NCBI GenBank assembly: GCA_013361975.1
Contig: JABFXB010000176.1
Coordinates: 1-11,626, forward strand
Direction: 5' to 3'
DNA length: 11,626 nt
From: Dermatophilaceae bacterium
Lineage (GTDB): Bacteria > Actinomycetota > Actinomycetes > Actinomycetales > Dermatophilaceae
Shown: positions 1-5,806 of the stretch, one piece after another
How positions within the stretch are numbered: position 1 is the stretch's first letter
Layout: each line of letters starts with the position of its first letter
Translations under genes and position numbers: made by a program
The notes under the pieces: model-generated
What the model saw: only the letters and a program-made list of their open reading frames with translations
Databases searched by the model: none
What the model was told of the DNA's origin: nothing

Positions 1-260
1 CACGTACAGAGCGCGGTCGCGCACCTCGGTGTTGGAGTCCTGGCTGCCCTTTCGGAGCCTCTCGCCCGCTTCGTCGCGAGCCAGCTTGTACATCGCCATG
101 AGGATGCCGATCGCGGCGCCGATGTCGCGGCTGTGCTCGAGTGCGACCTCGAGGTTGCCCACCTTCTCCCGGGACCGCTGGAGCAGAGCGCTTGCATCAG
201 CTGGTCGAGTTCCTCTTGGTCGGTGTCTACCCTCGACAGCTGGGCCGCGTTGCCGGCCAT
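1..260 (-). pseudogene. ANTAR-domain regulator, apparently frameshifted, cut by left window edge
   Basis: The minus strand from about position 185 down to 1 encodes a clear ANTAR domain, the RNA-binding antitermination module. It reads NLEVALEHSRDIGAAIGILM, then a stretch ending in GERLRKGSQDSNTEVRDRAL, matching the family pattern of a conserved 'GILM' helix followed by 'LLRxxSQxSNxxLRD'. That frame has no plausible start further upstream. A different frame starting with ATG at 260 reads MAGNAAQLSRVDTDQEELDQ and LMQAL, a typical acidic N-terminus for such proteins. The two join smoothly if about two extra bases (CT) near 182-189, in the string GCGCTCTGCTCC, are removed. I therefore call a frameshifted gene, either a true pseudogene or a sequence error. 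A short alternative start is GTG at 162, with GGGAG only three bases upstream. The start at 260 has no clear ribosome binding site and lies just behind the protease terminator. The C-terminus is outside the window. Confidence 0.6.
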
Positions 261-284
261 CGGAGAAGCCGGGGGCACGCAGAA

Positions 285-310
285 GGGGCCCGTCCCCCCG
301 GACGGGCCCC
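285..310 (-). terminator. GC-rich hairpin terminator after the protease gene
   Basis: There is a perfect 11-bp inverted repeat: the arm GGGGCCCGTCC at 285-295, a CCCC loop at 296-299, and the arm GGACGGGCCCC at 300-310. It begins 22 bases after the minus-strand protease stop (333). No clear T-run follows in the minus direction, although TTCT comes right after the stem, which is usual for actinobacterial terminators. It separates the protease gene from the ANTAR remnant. Confidence 0.8.
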
Positions 311-332
311 TCCCATGGCGGTGCGTCGTGGA

Positions 333-1502
333 TCAGAAGGCGCTGGTGCCGTTCGGGGTGCCGAGGCCGGTGGGGCCGTCCCAGCCGGTGCCCGACGTGC
401 ACCACACGGCCGGGGTGCAGGTTCCGTTCGTGCCGGAGGTGACGTCGTTCAGGCCGGTGCTGTGGGCCCAGGTGTAGGACGCCGGGTAGCCGGCCGTGTT
501 GCCCGAGAGCGTGTACACGCTGCCGATGATGGGCGCGGAGGCGCTGGTGCCGCCGTAGACCTGCCAGCCCTTGCGGCCCTGGTAGGAGGTCGAGTCGTAC
601 ACGGCGACACCGGTGTTCGGGTCGGCGACGGCAGAGACGTCGGCGTTTGCCTTGCCTGTGCACTGCGTGGCGGACGTCTGCCACGACGGCTTGGCGTTCA
701 GCGTCGAGCAGCCGCTGCCGGCGCCGCTCCACGCCTTCTCCGTCCAGCCGCGGGCCGTGCCGGAGGCGCGGGTGAGGCTCGTGCCTCCGACGGCGATGAC
801 GCTGTCGAAGGACGCGGGCGACTCGATGCCGTAGCCGTTGTCACCGGTGGAGGCAGTGATCGCGATGCCGGGGTGGTCGTAGGCCGAGGTCCCCGCGGAG
901 TCCGAGCCGCCGTAGCTGTTGCTGATGGCCGAAACACCTTGCGTTGCTGCGTAGTTCACTGCGGTGCCGAGGTTGGCGAACGACGCCGAGTTCGCCTCGA
1001 CGAGCAGGATCTTGCAGTCGGGGCACGACGCCGAGACCATGTCGAGGTCGAGGCTGATCTCGGTGGCCCAGCCGGCGTCGGTGCGCGGCAGGCTCGTGCC
1101 TCCGGTCTGGTTGACCTTCCTGAAGCACCCGTTGGCCGTGGTGCAGGCGGGAAGGTTGTACTGCGAGCGGTAGGTGGCGAGGTCCGCCTCCGCCGTGGGG
1201 TCGTTGTAGGCGTCGACGATTGCGACGGTGCGGCCACCGCTGGACAGGCCGGTCAGGCCGTATGCCGACTGGATGTCGGCCGGGCCGTACCCGCTCGGGG
1301 TGGTGGTCACCTGCGGCTTGCCGGTGGCGTCGACGACGACCATGGCGTGGCAGCCGGCCGTTCCGGGCACGGGACGCGCGCAGACGTGCTCAGCGCGGTG
1401 GGCCGTGCCGGTCGGCGATGGCTGGGCCATCGCGGACGTCGTGCCGACCGTGAGGAGCAGGGCGCCGGTGATGGCACCGAAAGAGAGGGCCGAGCGTTTC
1501 AC
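333..1502 (-). CDS. Secreted S53 (sedolisin-like) serine peptidase
   Basis: This is a secreted endopeptidase of the serine-carboxyl type, 389 aa. The GTG start at 1502 is chosen because GGAGG lies four bases upstream and it opens directly into a signal peptide: KR near the N-terminus, a hydrophobic core at residues 8-22, and an AMA cleavage motif ending near residue 26. The catalytic domain starts at about residue 70 (SGYGPADIQSAYGL). Family-typical residues are Glu148 and Asp152 in EISLD, Asp221 in STGDNG, and the nucleophile Ser320 in GGTSASAP. Ten cysteines suggest disulfides in the exported protein. The pro-domain of about 150 residues usual in sedolisins is absent; only about 45 residues separate the signal peptide from the catalytic domain. 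Short proteins of this form are known in actinomycetes and are often annotated as S8 or S53. The gene is monocistronic, ended by the hairpin at 285-310. Its substrate is unknown. Confidence 0.9.
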   Translation of the reverse strand: MKRSALSFGAITGALLLTVGTTSAMAQPSPTGTAHRAEHVCARPVPGTAGCHAMVVVDATGKPQVTTTPSGYGPADIQSAYGLTGLSSGGRTVAIVDAYNDPTAEADLATYRSQYNLPACTTANGCFRKVNQTGGTSLPRTDAGWATEISLDLDMVSASCPDCKILLVEANSASFANLGTAVNYAATQGVSAISNSYGGSDSAGTSAYDHPGIAITASTGDNGYGIESPASFDSVIAVGGTSLTRASGTARGWTEKAWSGAGSGCSTLNAKPSWQTSATQCTGKANADVSAVADPNTGVAVYDSTSYQGRKGWQVYGGTSASAPIIGSVYTLSGNTAGYPASYTWAHSTGLNDVTSGTNGTCTPAVWCTSGTGWDGPTGLGTPNGTSAF

Positions 1503-1674
1503 AGATCCTCCAGGGTTGGGGTTGGTGACGCTCGGCGCAGCGTCCATTGGGGTCACGGCGCGCTCGTCCAGGCCTCCCACCGGACCGGCGCCGTGAAGGG
1601 GACGCTACGCGCGGCTGGGTAAAGCGTTGGCCACTATTTGGGATGACTTTGTCAGACGAGCGGTTTGGCGCAGG
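1503..1674. promoter_or_regulatory. Intergenic region upstream of the protease gene
   Basis: No gene is seen here. The segment must carry the minus-strand protease promoter. A relatively AT-rich patch lies at about 1621-1660. It contains the perfect short palindrome TGACTTTGTCA (1644-1654), a possible protein-binding site. A TAGCGT (-10-like) hexamer lies at 1607-1602 on the minus strand, but no convincing -35 box is found at the right distance, so I do not assign a promoter. The protease ribosome binding site is GGAGG at 1511-1507. Confidence 0.4.
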
Positions 1675-1818
1675 TCAGGCGAGACCGTCGTGCTCCGTGC
1701 TGCTGTCGAGGAGCGCTCGGCGCAGATGGTCCACGACCGAGGGGCGGGCGGCGAGCATCTCGGCGACGGCGTGGTCTCGGGCACCCGTGAGCTGGTCGGA
1801 GGGCGGCTGGGCCTCGGA
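1675..1818 (-). other. Coding-like 47-codon in-frame tail after the methyltransferase stop
   Basis: Directly after the TGA stop of the methyltransferase (1821-1819) the same frame stays open for 47 codons to a TGA at 1677-1675. Third positions are nearly all G or C and the peptide looks natural: it includes LTGARDHAVAEMLAARPSVV and then DHLRRALLDSSTEHDGLA, a probable amphipathic helix. Methyltransferases of this family normally end at the 'GLTIARR' strand just before the first stop, so this is probably not a lost domain. An internal ATG would give a 27-residue peptide, with no good ribosome binding site. It may be a gene remnant, a small unrecognised gene, or chance. Confidence 0.3.
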
Positions 1819-2472
1819 TCACCGACGCCGGGCGATGGTCAGTCCGTCGAAGGCCGTCAGGACCACGGCCTCGACGCGCTCGTCGGAGGCGACCCTGTCG
1901 TTGAAGGCGCGCAAGGCGTTGGTGTTCTCGTCGGTGGCCTCCGGATCGGCGATGCGGCCGCTCCAGAGGACGTTGTCCGCGAGCAAGAGGCCCCCCGGCC
2001 GCACCCGCGGCACCAGCTCGTCCCAGTAGGCCGTGTAGCCGGGCTTGTCGGCGTCGATGAAGGCCAGGTCGATGTGTGCCGTCGCGGGCAGGGACCGCAA
2101 CGTGTCCAGCGCCGGAGCAATGCGCAGCTCGATCCGGTCAGCCAGACCGGCGGCGGCCCAGGCGCGTCTCCCCATCTGGGTCCACTCCTCGCTCACGTCA
2201 CAACAGAGAAGCGAACCCCCGTCGGCCAGGCCCCGGGCGATGCACATGCTCGAGTAGCCGGTGAACGTCCCCACCTCCACGGCCCTGCGCGCTCCGATGA
2301 GCCGGGTGAGCATGGTGAGGAGCTGGCCCTGGTCGTCGCCGATCTGCATGCCTGCCACGTCCCCGAGCTCGGCGGTCTCTGCCTGGAGCTCACGGACCAC
2401 GGGCTCAGGGTGCCATGTCCCGTGAGCGACGGCGTACGAGCGGATCGAGTCCGTGATCGCGAAACTGCGCAT
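1819..2472 (-). CDS. SAM-dependent O-methyltransferase (CCoAOMT-like, Methyltransf_3)
   Basis: This 217-aa protein is a complete class I methyltransferase of the catechol/caffeoyl-CoA O-methyltransferase-like family. It transfers a methyl group from S-adenosylmethionine to a hydroxyl on a small, usually catechol-type, acceptor in the cytoplasm. The SAM-binding glycine motif is VEVGTFTGYSS (65-75), followed by Asp92. The metal ligands are visible as Asp140 in FIDADK and Asp166-Asn167 in ADNVLWSG, 26 residues apart as in plant caffeoyl-CoA enzymes. Length fits the family (about 215-225). The ATG at 2472 is preceded by a -10-like TAGCGT six bases away, suggesting a leaderless transcript; GAGG directly abuts the ATG and is too close to act as a normal ribosome binding site. 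The gene follows the GntR gene on the same strand with a 58-base gap. The natural acceptor cannot be told from sequence. Confidence 0.92.
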   Translation of the reverse strand: MRSFAITDSIRSYAVAHGTWHPEPVVRELQAETAELGDVAGMQIGDDQGQLLTMLTRLIGARRAVEVGTFTGYSSMCIARGLADGGSLLCCDVSEEWTQMGRRAWAAAGLADRIELRIAPALDTLRSLPATAHIDLAFIDADKPGYTAYWDELVPRVRPGGLLLADNVLWSGRIADPEATDENTNALRAFNDRVASDERVEAVVLTAFDGLTIARRR

Positions 2473-2478
2473 CCTCGG

Positions 2479-2484
2479 ACGCTA
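2479..2484 (-). promoter_or_regulatory. Probable -10 box for a leaderless methyltransferase mRNA
   Basis: The minus strand reads TAGCGT, then six bases, then the ATG at 2472. In actinobacteria a TAnnnT box at this distance from the start codon is the usual sign of transcription starting at the A of ATG. No convincing -35 element is seen. The neighbouring GntR gene has the same geometry. Confidence 0.45.
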
Positions 2485-2530
2485 CGCCACACTGCCGCCC
2501 CTCCGTGGACCCGATCTCGCTGCCTCGTGT

Positions 2531-3304
2531 CTATGCCGGCGGCCCGGTTCGCCTGCCTCGAGCGCGTTCGAGGCCGGCTCGCATCGTGTCGAGGGTCAGC
2601 CGGAAGTGGGCCTGCGCGCTCCGGTTGGCCTCCTCCGCCTCACCGCGGACGACGTGCCCGACGAGCTCCAGATGCTGCGCGAGGGCCTCGTCGTAGAACT
2701 CCTGCGTGTACGGCTCGACGCCGAACCCCAAGGTGGCGGCCGCGGTCAGGTGGGCGCTCAGCGACGTGAGGTGCGGGTTGCGGGCAGCGGCCGTGACGAG
2801 CCCGTGCAACCGTCGGTCGGCGTTGCGCGCCTCGGTCATCGACGTGGCGGCCCGGAAGTCCTGCAAGGCCTTCTCCAGCGCCGCGACGTCGTCGTCGGTG
2901 CGGCGCTCTGCCGCCGCGCGGGCGATCATGCCCTCGACCATGCACCGGTAGTCGTAGAGGTCGAGCAGCCGCGGGATCTCGGTCTCGAGGGTGCGTCGGG
3001 CGACGTCCGGCGCGACGTCCTCCCAGGACACCGACGCGACGAAGGCGCCGCCGGCCCGCCCGCGCCGGGTCTCGATGAGGCCGAGGTCGGTGACGTGCTG
3101 CAGCGCCTGGCGCACCGTGGCCCTGCTGACGCCGAGTGAGGTGGCCAGGTCGCGCTCCGGCGGCAGCCGCTCGCCCGGGGAGTACTCGCCGACCGCGATG
3201 GCGGTGATGAGCCGGTCGGTCAGGGAGGTGGCCTTGGTGCGCGGGCCACCAGCGAGGAGCGTGCCAGCGTCCCCGTCGATTCCCCGGTCCCCATGGCTCT
3301 CCAC
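2531..3304 (-). CDS. GntR-family transcriptional regulator, FadR subfamily (FCD domain)
   Basis: This 257-aa DNA-binding regulator probably controls the divergent amidase/permease operon starting at 3393. The winged helix-turn-helix spans about residues 25-92, with the typical GERLPPERDLATSLGVSRAT (44-63) and RQALQHVTDLGLIETRRGRA. The C-terminal all-helical FCD effector domain carries the expected metal-ligand set by eye: Asp163 and His167 (ADRRLH), His211 (AQHLELV) and His233 (AQAHF). Such domains bind small carboxylic acids or related metabolites. The start is GTG at 3304; no ribosome binding site precedes it, but TAGACT ends six bases upstream, so the mRNA is probably leaderless. The start could lie a few codons downstream, since the first 24 residues are not conserved. 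Ligand unknown. Divergence from its likely target and the half-sites at 3321-3373 suggest both autoregulation and operon control. Confidence 0.93.
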   Translation of the reverse strand: MESHGDRGIDGDAGTLLAGGPRTKATSLTDRLITAIAVGEYSPGERLPPERDLATSLGVSRATVRQALQHVTDLGLIETRRGRAGGAFVASVSWEDVAPDVARRTLETEIPRLLDLYDYRCMVEGMIARAAAERRTDDDVAALEKALQDFRAATSMTEARNADRRLHGLVTAAARNPHLTSLSAHLTAAATLGFGVEPYTQEFYDEALAQHLELVGHVVRGEAEEANRSAQAHFRLTLDTMRAGLERARGRRTGPPA

Positions 3305-3310
3305 GAGGGC

Positions 3311-3316
3311 AGTCTA
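3311..3316 (-). promoter_or_regulatory. Probable -10 box for a leaderless gntR mRNA
   Basis: TAGACT on the minus strand ends six bases before the GTG start at 3304, the geometry expected for a leaderless transcript. The half-site cluster at 3321-3373 lies directly upstream, overlapping where the rest of the promoter must be. Confidence 0.5.
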
Positions 3317-3319
3317 GGC

Positions 3320-3373
3320 ATGGTCTCGAGAAAGGTCTTGTCAGCAGACCATTTGCGTGGTCCACTTTGGTCC
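3320..3373. promoter_or_regulatory. Cluster of TGGTC/GACCA half-sites, putative GntR operator
   Basis: The 88-base gap between the divergent gntR and hydrolase starts holds five copies of a TGGTC-like half-site: ATGGTCT (3320-3326), GGTCT (3334-3338), AGACCAT (3346-3352, inverted), TGGTCC (3358-3363) and TGGTCC (3368-3373). The first and third form a perfect 7-bp inverted repeat; the second and third form a perfect 5-bp inverted repeat with a 7-base spacer. FadR-subfamily regulators classically bind TGGTC-type inverted repeats, so this is the likely operator region. The spacing differs from the compact E. coli FadR site, so exact site boundaries are uncertain. Confidence 0.55.
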
Positions 3374-3392
3374 GTTCACCGAGGAGGACCCA

Positions 3393-4319
3393 TTGGCAAC
3401 GACGCACGACGCGCGCTTCCCCGACCCCACCACCGAGGGCGAGGTCGACTTCCGCGGCCACCGCACCTGGTACCGCATCACCGGCGAGCTCGACCCGGCC
3501 GCCGACCAGGCGCCCGTCGTGGTGCTCCACGGCGGTCCCGGCGCGGCCCACAACTACACCCTGATGATGGCCAACCTTGCGGTGCGCGGACGCACCGTCA
3601 TCCACTACGACCAGCTCGGCTGCGGTGGCAGCACCCACCTGCCGGACGCCCCCGCCGACTTCTGGACTCCCCAGCTGTTCGTCGACGAGCTGCGGGGCCT
3701 CGTCCGGGCGCTCGGCATCGACCAGCGCTTCCACCTGCTGGGCCAGTCCTGGGGCGGGATGCTCGGACCCGAGGTGGTCCTCGCCGACGACTCCGGGATC
3801 CTCAGCCTGAGCATCTGCGACTCGCCTGCCTCCATGGAATTGTGGCTGAAGGCGGCCAACACCCTTCGCGGCGAGCTGCCCGCCGCCGTGCAGCAGACGC
3901 TGCTGGAGCACGAGGAGGCCGGCACCACCGACTCCCCGGAGTACGCCGAGGCCGAGAAGGTCTTCTACGACCGGCACGTATGCCGGGTCGTGCCGAACCC
4001 GCCCGAGGTGACCGACTCGTTCGCCCAGATCGAGCAGGAGCCGACCGTCTACCACACGATGAACGGGCCCTCGGAGTTCCACGTCGTCGGGTCGCTCAAG
4101 GACTGGTCGGTCGTCGACCGCCTCGACGGCATACGCGTCCCGACGCTCGTCGTCGCCGGCGCGCACGACGAGGCGATGCCCCTGGTCTGGGAGCCCTTCA
4201 TCGAGCGCATCCCCGACGTGCGCTCGCACGTCTTCCCGGAGTCCAGCCACATGCCGCACGTCGAGGAGCCCGACGCCTTCCTCGACGTCGTCGAGTCCTT
4301 CCTCAGCCAGCACGACTGA
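3393..4319 (+). CDS. S33 proline iminopeptidase / L-amino acid amidase-like alpha/beta hydrolase
   Basis: This 308-aa cytoplasmic serine hydrolase belongs to the proline-iminopeptidase-like family (peptidase family S33). Relatives remove N-terminal proline or other residues from small peptides, or hydrolyse L-amino acid amides. The oxyanion motif is HGGPG (46-50); the nucleophile elbow is GQSWGG with Ser119; the remaining triad residues are Asp259 (GAHDE) and His286 (SSHMPH). The lid segment CDSPASMELWLKAANTLRGE (142-161) is typical of the L-amino acid amidase/F1-type branch. Length is normal. The TTG at 3393 is chosen as start because GAGGAGG lies six bases upstream; an in-frame GTG at 3357 lacks such a site and sits within the operator cluster. 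It is the first gene of an apparent operon with a permease and an acetamidase-type amidase, which favours amide over peptide substrates, but only by inference. Confidence 0.9.
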   Translation: MATTHDARFPDPTTEGEVDFRGHRTWYRITGELDPAADQAPVVVLHGGPGAAHNYTLMMANLAVRGRTVIHYDQLGCGGSTHLPDAPADFWTPQLFVDELRGLVRALGIDQRFHLLGQSWGGMLGPEVVLADDSGILSLSICDSPASMELWLKAANTLRGELPAAVQQTLLEHEEAGTTDSPEYAEAEKVFYDRHVCRVVPNPPEVTDSFAQIEQEPTVYHTMNGPSEFHVVGSLKDWSVVDRLDGIRVPTLVVAGAHDEAMPLVWEPFIERIPDVRSHVFPESSHMPHVEEPDAFLDVVESFLSQHD

Positions 4320-4357
4320 CCCTGCGCCCCGCGCCCTTGATGATCCGGAGATCACGC

Positions 4358-5803
4358 ATGTCCACGTACGACAGTCACACCCTCGGTGAGGGAGACCTCA
4401 CGGAGTTCGGCTACAAGCAGGAGCTGAGCCGTGGCCTCTCCACCGCCGATCTGCTCATCTACGGCCTCGTCTTCATGGTGCCCATCGCGCCGTGGGCGAT
4501 CTACGGCACCGTCTACAACGAGGCCAAGGGGATGGTGCCCCTCGTCTACCTCATCGGGCTCGTCGCGATGATCTTCACCGCGCTGTCGTACGCCCAGATG
4601 AGCCGAGCGTTCCCCATCGCGGGTTCCGTCTACTCCTACGTCGGCCGCGGGATGCACCCCAAGCTCGGTTTCATCGCCGGCTGGACGATCCTGCTCGACT
4701 ACCTCCTCGTGCCCACGCTTCTCTACGTCTTCGCCGCGGAGTCGATGTCGGGCATCTTCCCGAGCGTTCCGAAGTGGGCGTGGATCCTGATCTTCCTTCT
4801 GGTCAACACGGCCATCAACTACGTCGGCATCTCGTTCACGGCCGTCGTCAACCGCCTCTTCCTCGCGGCGGAGGTGCTCTTCATCGTCATCTTCGTCGTC
4901 ATGGCCGTCGTCGCCATCGCCCACGGCACCGGGGGAGCGCACGTCACGGCCAAGCCGATCTTCGACGCGGCCAACTTCTCGGCGCCCCTCGTCGGCACGG
5001 CACTGTCCATCGCCGTGCTCTCCTTCCTCGGCTTCGACGGCATCGCGACGCTCGCCGAGGAGAGCAAGGGCGGCCACCGCTCCGCCGGAATCGCCATGAT
5101 CGCGGGCCTCTTCCTCGTGGCCTTCTTCTTCATCAGCCAGACCTGGCTCGCCGGCATGCTCATCCCGAACACCACCTCCTTCTCGGACGCGGAGTCGGGC
5201 AACGCGTTCTTCGACATCGTCGGCAAGATCAGCAACAACGGGTGGCAGATCGCCTTCCTCGCCATGAACGCCCTCGCCGTCGGCATCGCCAACGCCGTGG
5301 CCGCCCAGAGCGCCACCTCCCGCCTGCTCTTCTCGATGAGCCGCGACGGCCAGCTGCCCCGGTTCCTCGCCCACATCAACACCCGCAGCAAGGTGCCCGA
5401 GCGCGCCATCCTGCTCGTCGCCGGCATCACGCTCGTGCTCGGCCTGTTCTTCGTCGGCCAGATCGGGCTGATCAGCTCGCTGGTGAACTTCGGCGCCCTG
5501 ACCTCGTTCCTGCTGCTGCACCTGTCGGTCATGACGTACTACGGCGTGCGCCGCAAGTCCTCCAACGTCCTGCTGCACTGGGTGGGGCCGGTCATCGGCT
5601 TCCTCATCATCGGCTTCGTCCTGTGGAACGCCGAGCCGGCCGCCAAGATCGGCGGCCTCGCCTGGCTCGTCATCGGCCTGCTGGTGCTGGCGTACTACAG
5701 CCGCAAGGGAATCGGCATCCTCCCGGAGCACCGCGCCGACCCGACCGCGGCCCCGGCAGGAGCACGCGCCGAGCTCGACCACGCCGCCGAGCGGAAGGGC
5801 TGA
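4358..5803 (+). CDS. APC-superfamily amino acid permease
   Basis: This 481-aa integral membrane transporter has about twelve hydrophobic segments spread over residues 30-465 and a polar C-terminal tail rich in Ala, Glu and Arg. Family signs include the first helix region (GLVFMVPIAPWAIYGTVYNE), SYAQMSRAFPIAGSVYSYVG in the second and third helices, and the FLGFDGIATLAEESKGGHRS region of helix 6 with its following loop. Such proteins import amino acids or related amines, usually by proton symport or exchange. The ATG at 4358 has CGGAG seven bases upstream; an ATG at 4340 would add six residues but has a poorer site. It follows the hydrolase after a 38-base gap and precedes the amidase by three bases. 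It is probably the uptake component for the substrate or product of the two hydrolases. Its exact substrate cannot be assigned. Confidence 0.93.
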   Translation: MSTYDSHTLGEGDLTEFGYKQELSRGLSTADLLIYGLVFMVPIAPWAIYGTVYNEAKGMVPLVYLIGLVAMIFTALSYAQMSRAFPIAGSVYSYVGRGMHPKLGFIAGWTILLDYLLVPTLLYVFAAESMSGIFPSVPKWAWILIFLLVNTAINYVGISFTAVVNRLFLAAEVLFIVIFVVMAVVAIAHGTGGAHVTAKPIFDAANFSAPLVGTALSIAVLSFLGFDGIATLAEESKGGHRSAGIAMIAGLFLVAFFFISQTWLAGMLIPNTTSFSDAESGNAFFDIVGKISNNGWQIAFLAMNALAVGIANAVAAQSATSRLLFSMSRDGQLPRFLAHINTRSKVPERAILLVAGITLVLGLFFVGQIGLISSLVNFGALTSFLLLHLSVMTYYGVRRKSSNVLLHWVGPVIGFLIIGFVLWNAEPAAKIGGLAWLVIGLLVLAYYSRKGIGILPEHRADPTAAPAGARAELDHAAERKG

Positions 5804-5806
5804 CCC

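Noticed and set aside
141..1622. Long plus-strand open frame opposite the S53 protease
   Set aside because: It is a shadow of the protease gene caused by high GC content. It has no recognisable domain and an Arg/Gly/Ala/Val-rich composition, while the minus strand has a signal peptide, catalytic motifs and a ribosome binding site.
1602..1630. Protease promoter using TAGCGT at 1607-1602
   Set aside because: The -10-like hexamer is present but no -35-like hexamer lies 16-19 bases upstream, so a specific promoter could not be supported.
3357..3392. Upstream GTG start for the S33 hydrolase
   Set aside because: In-frame but without a ribosome binding site and lying inside the operator half-site cluster. 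The TTG at 3393 has GAGGAGG at ideal spacing.
2640..4355. Long minus-strand open frame spanning the hydrolase, the intergenic region and the GntR gene
   Set aside because: It runs antisense to the hydrolase and out of frame through the GntR gene, crossing the divergent promoter region. The translated product is Gly/Arg/His-rich low complexity with no family resemblance.
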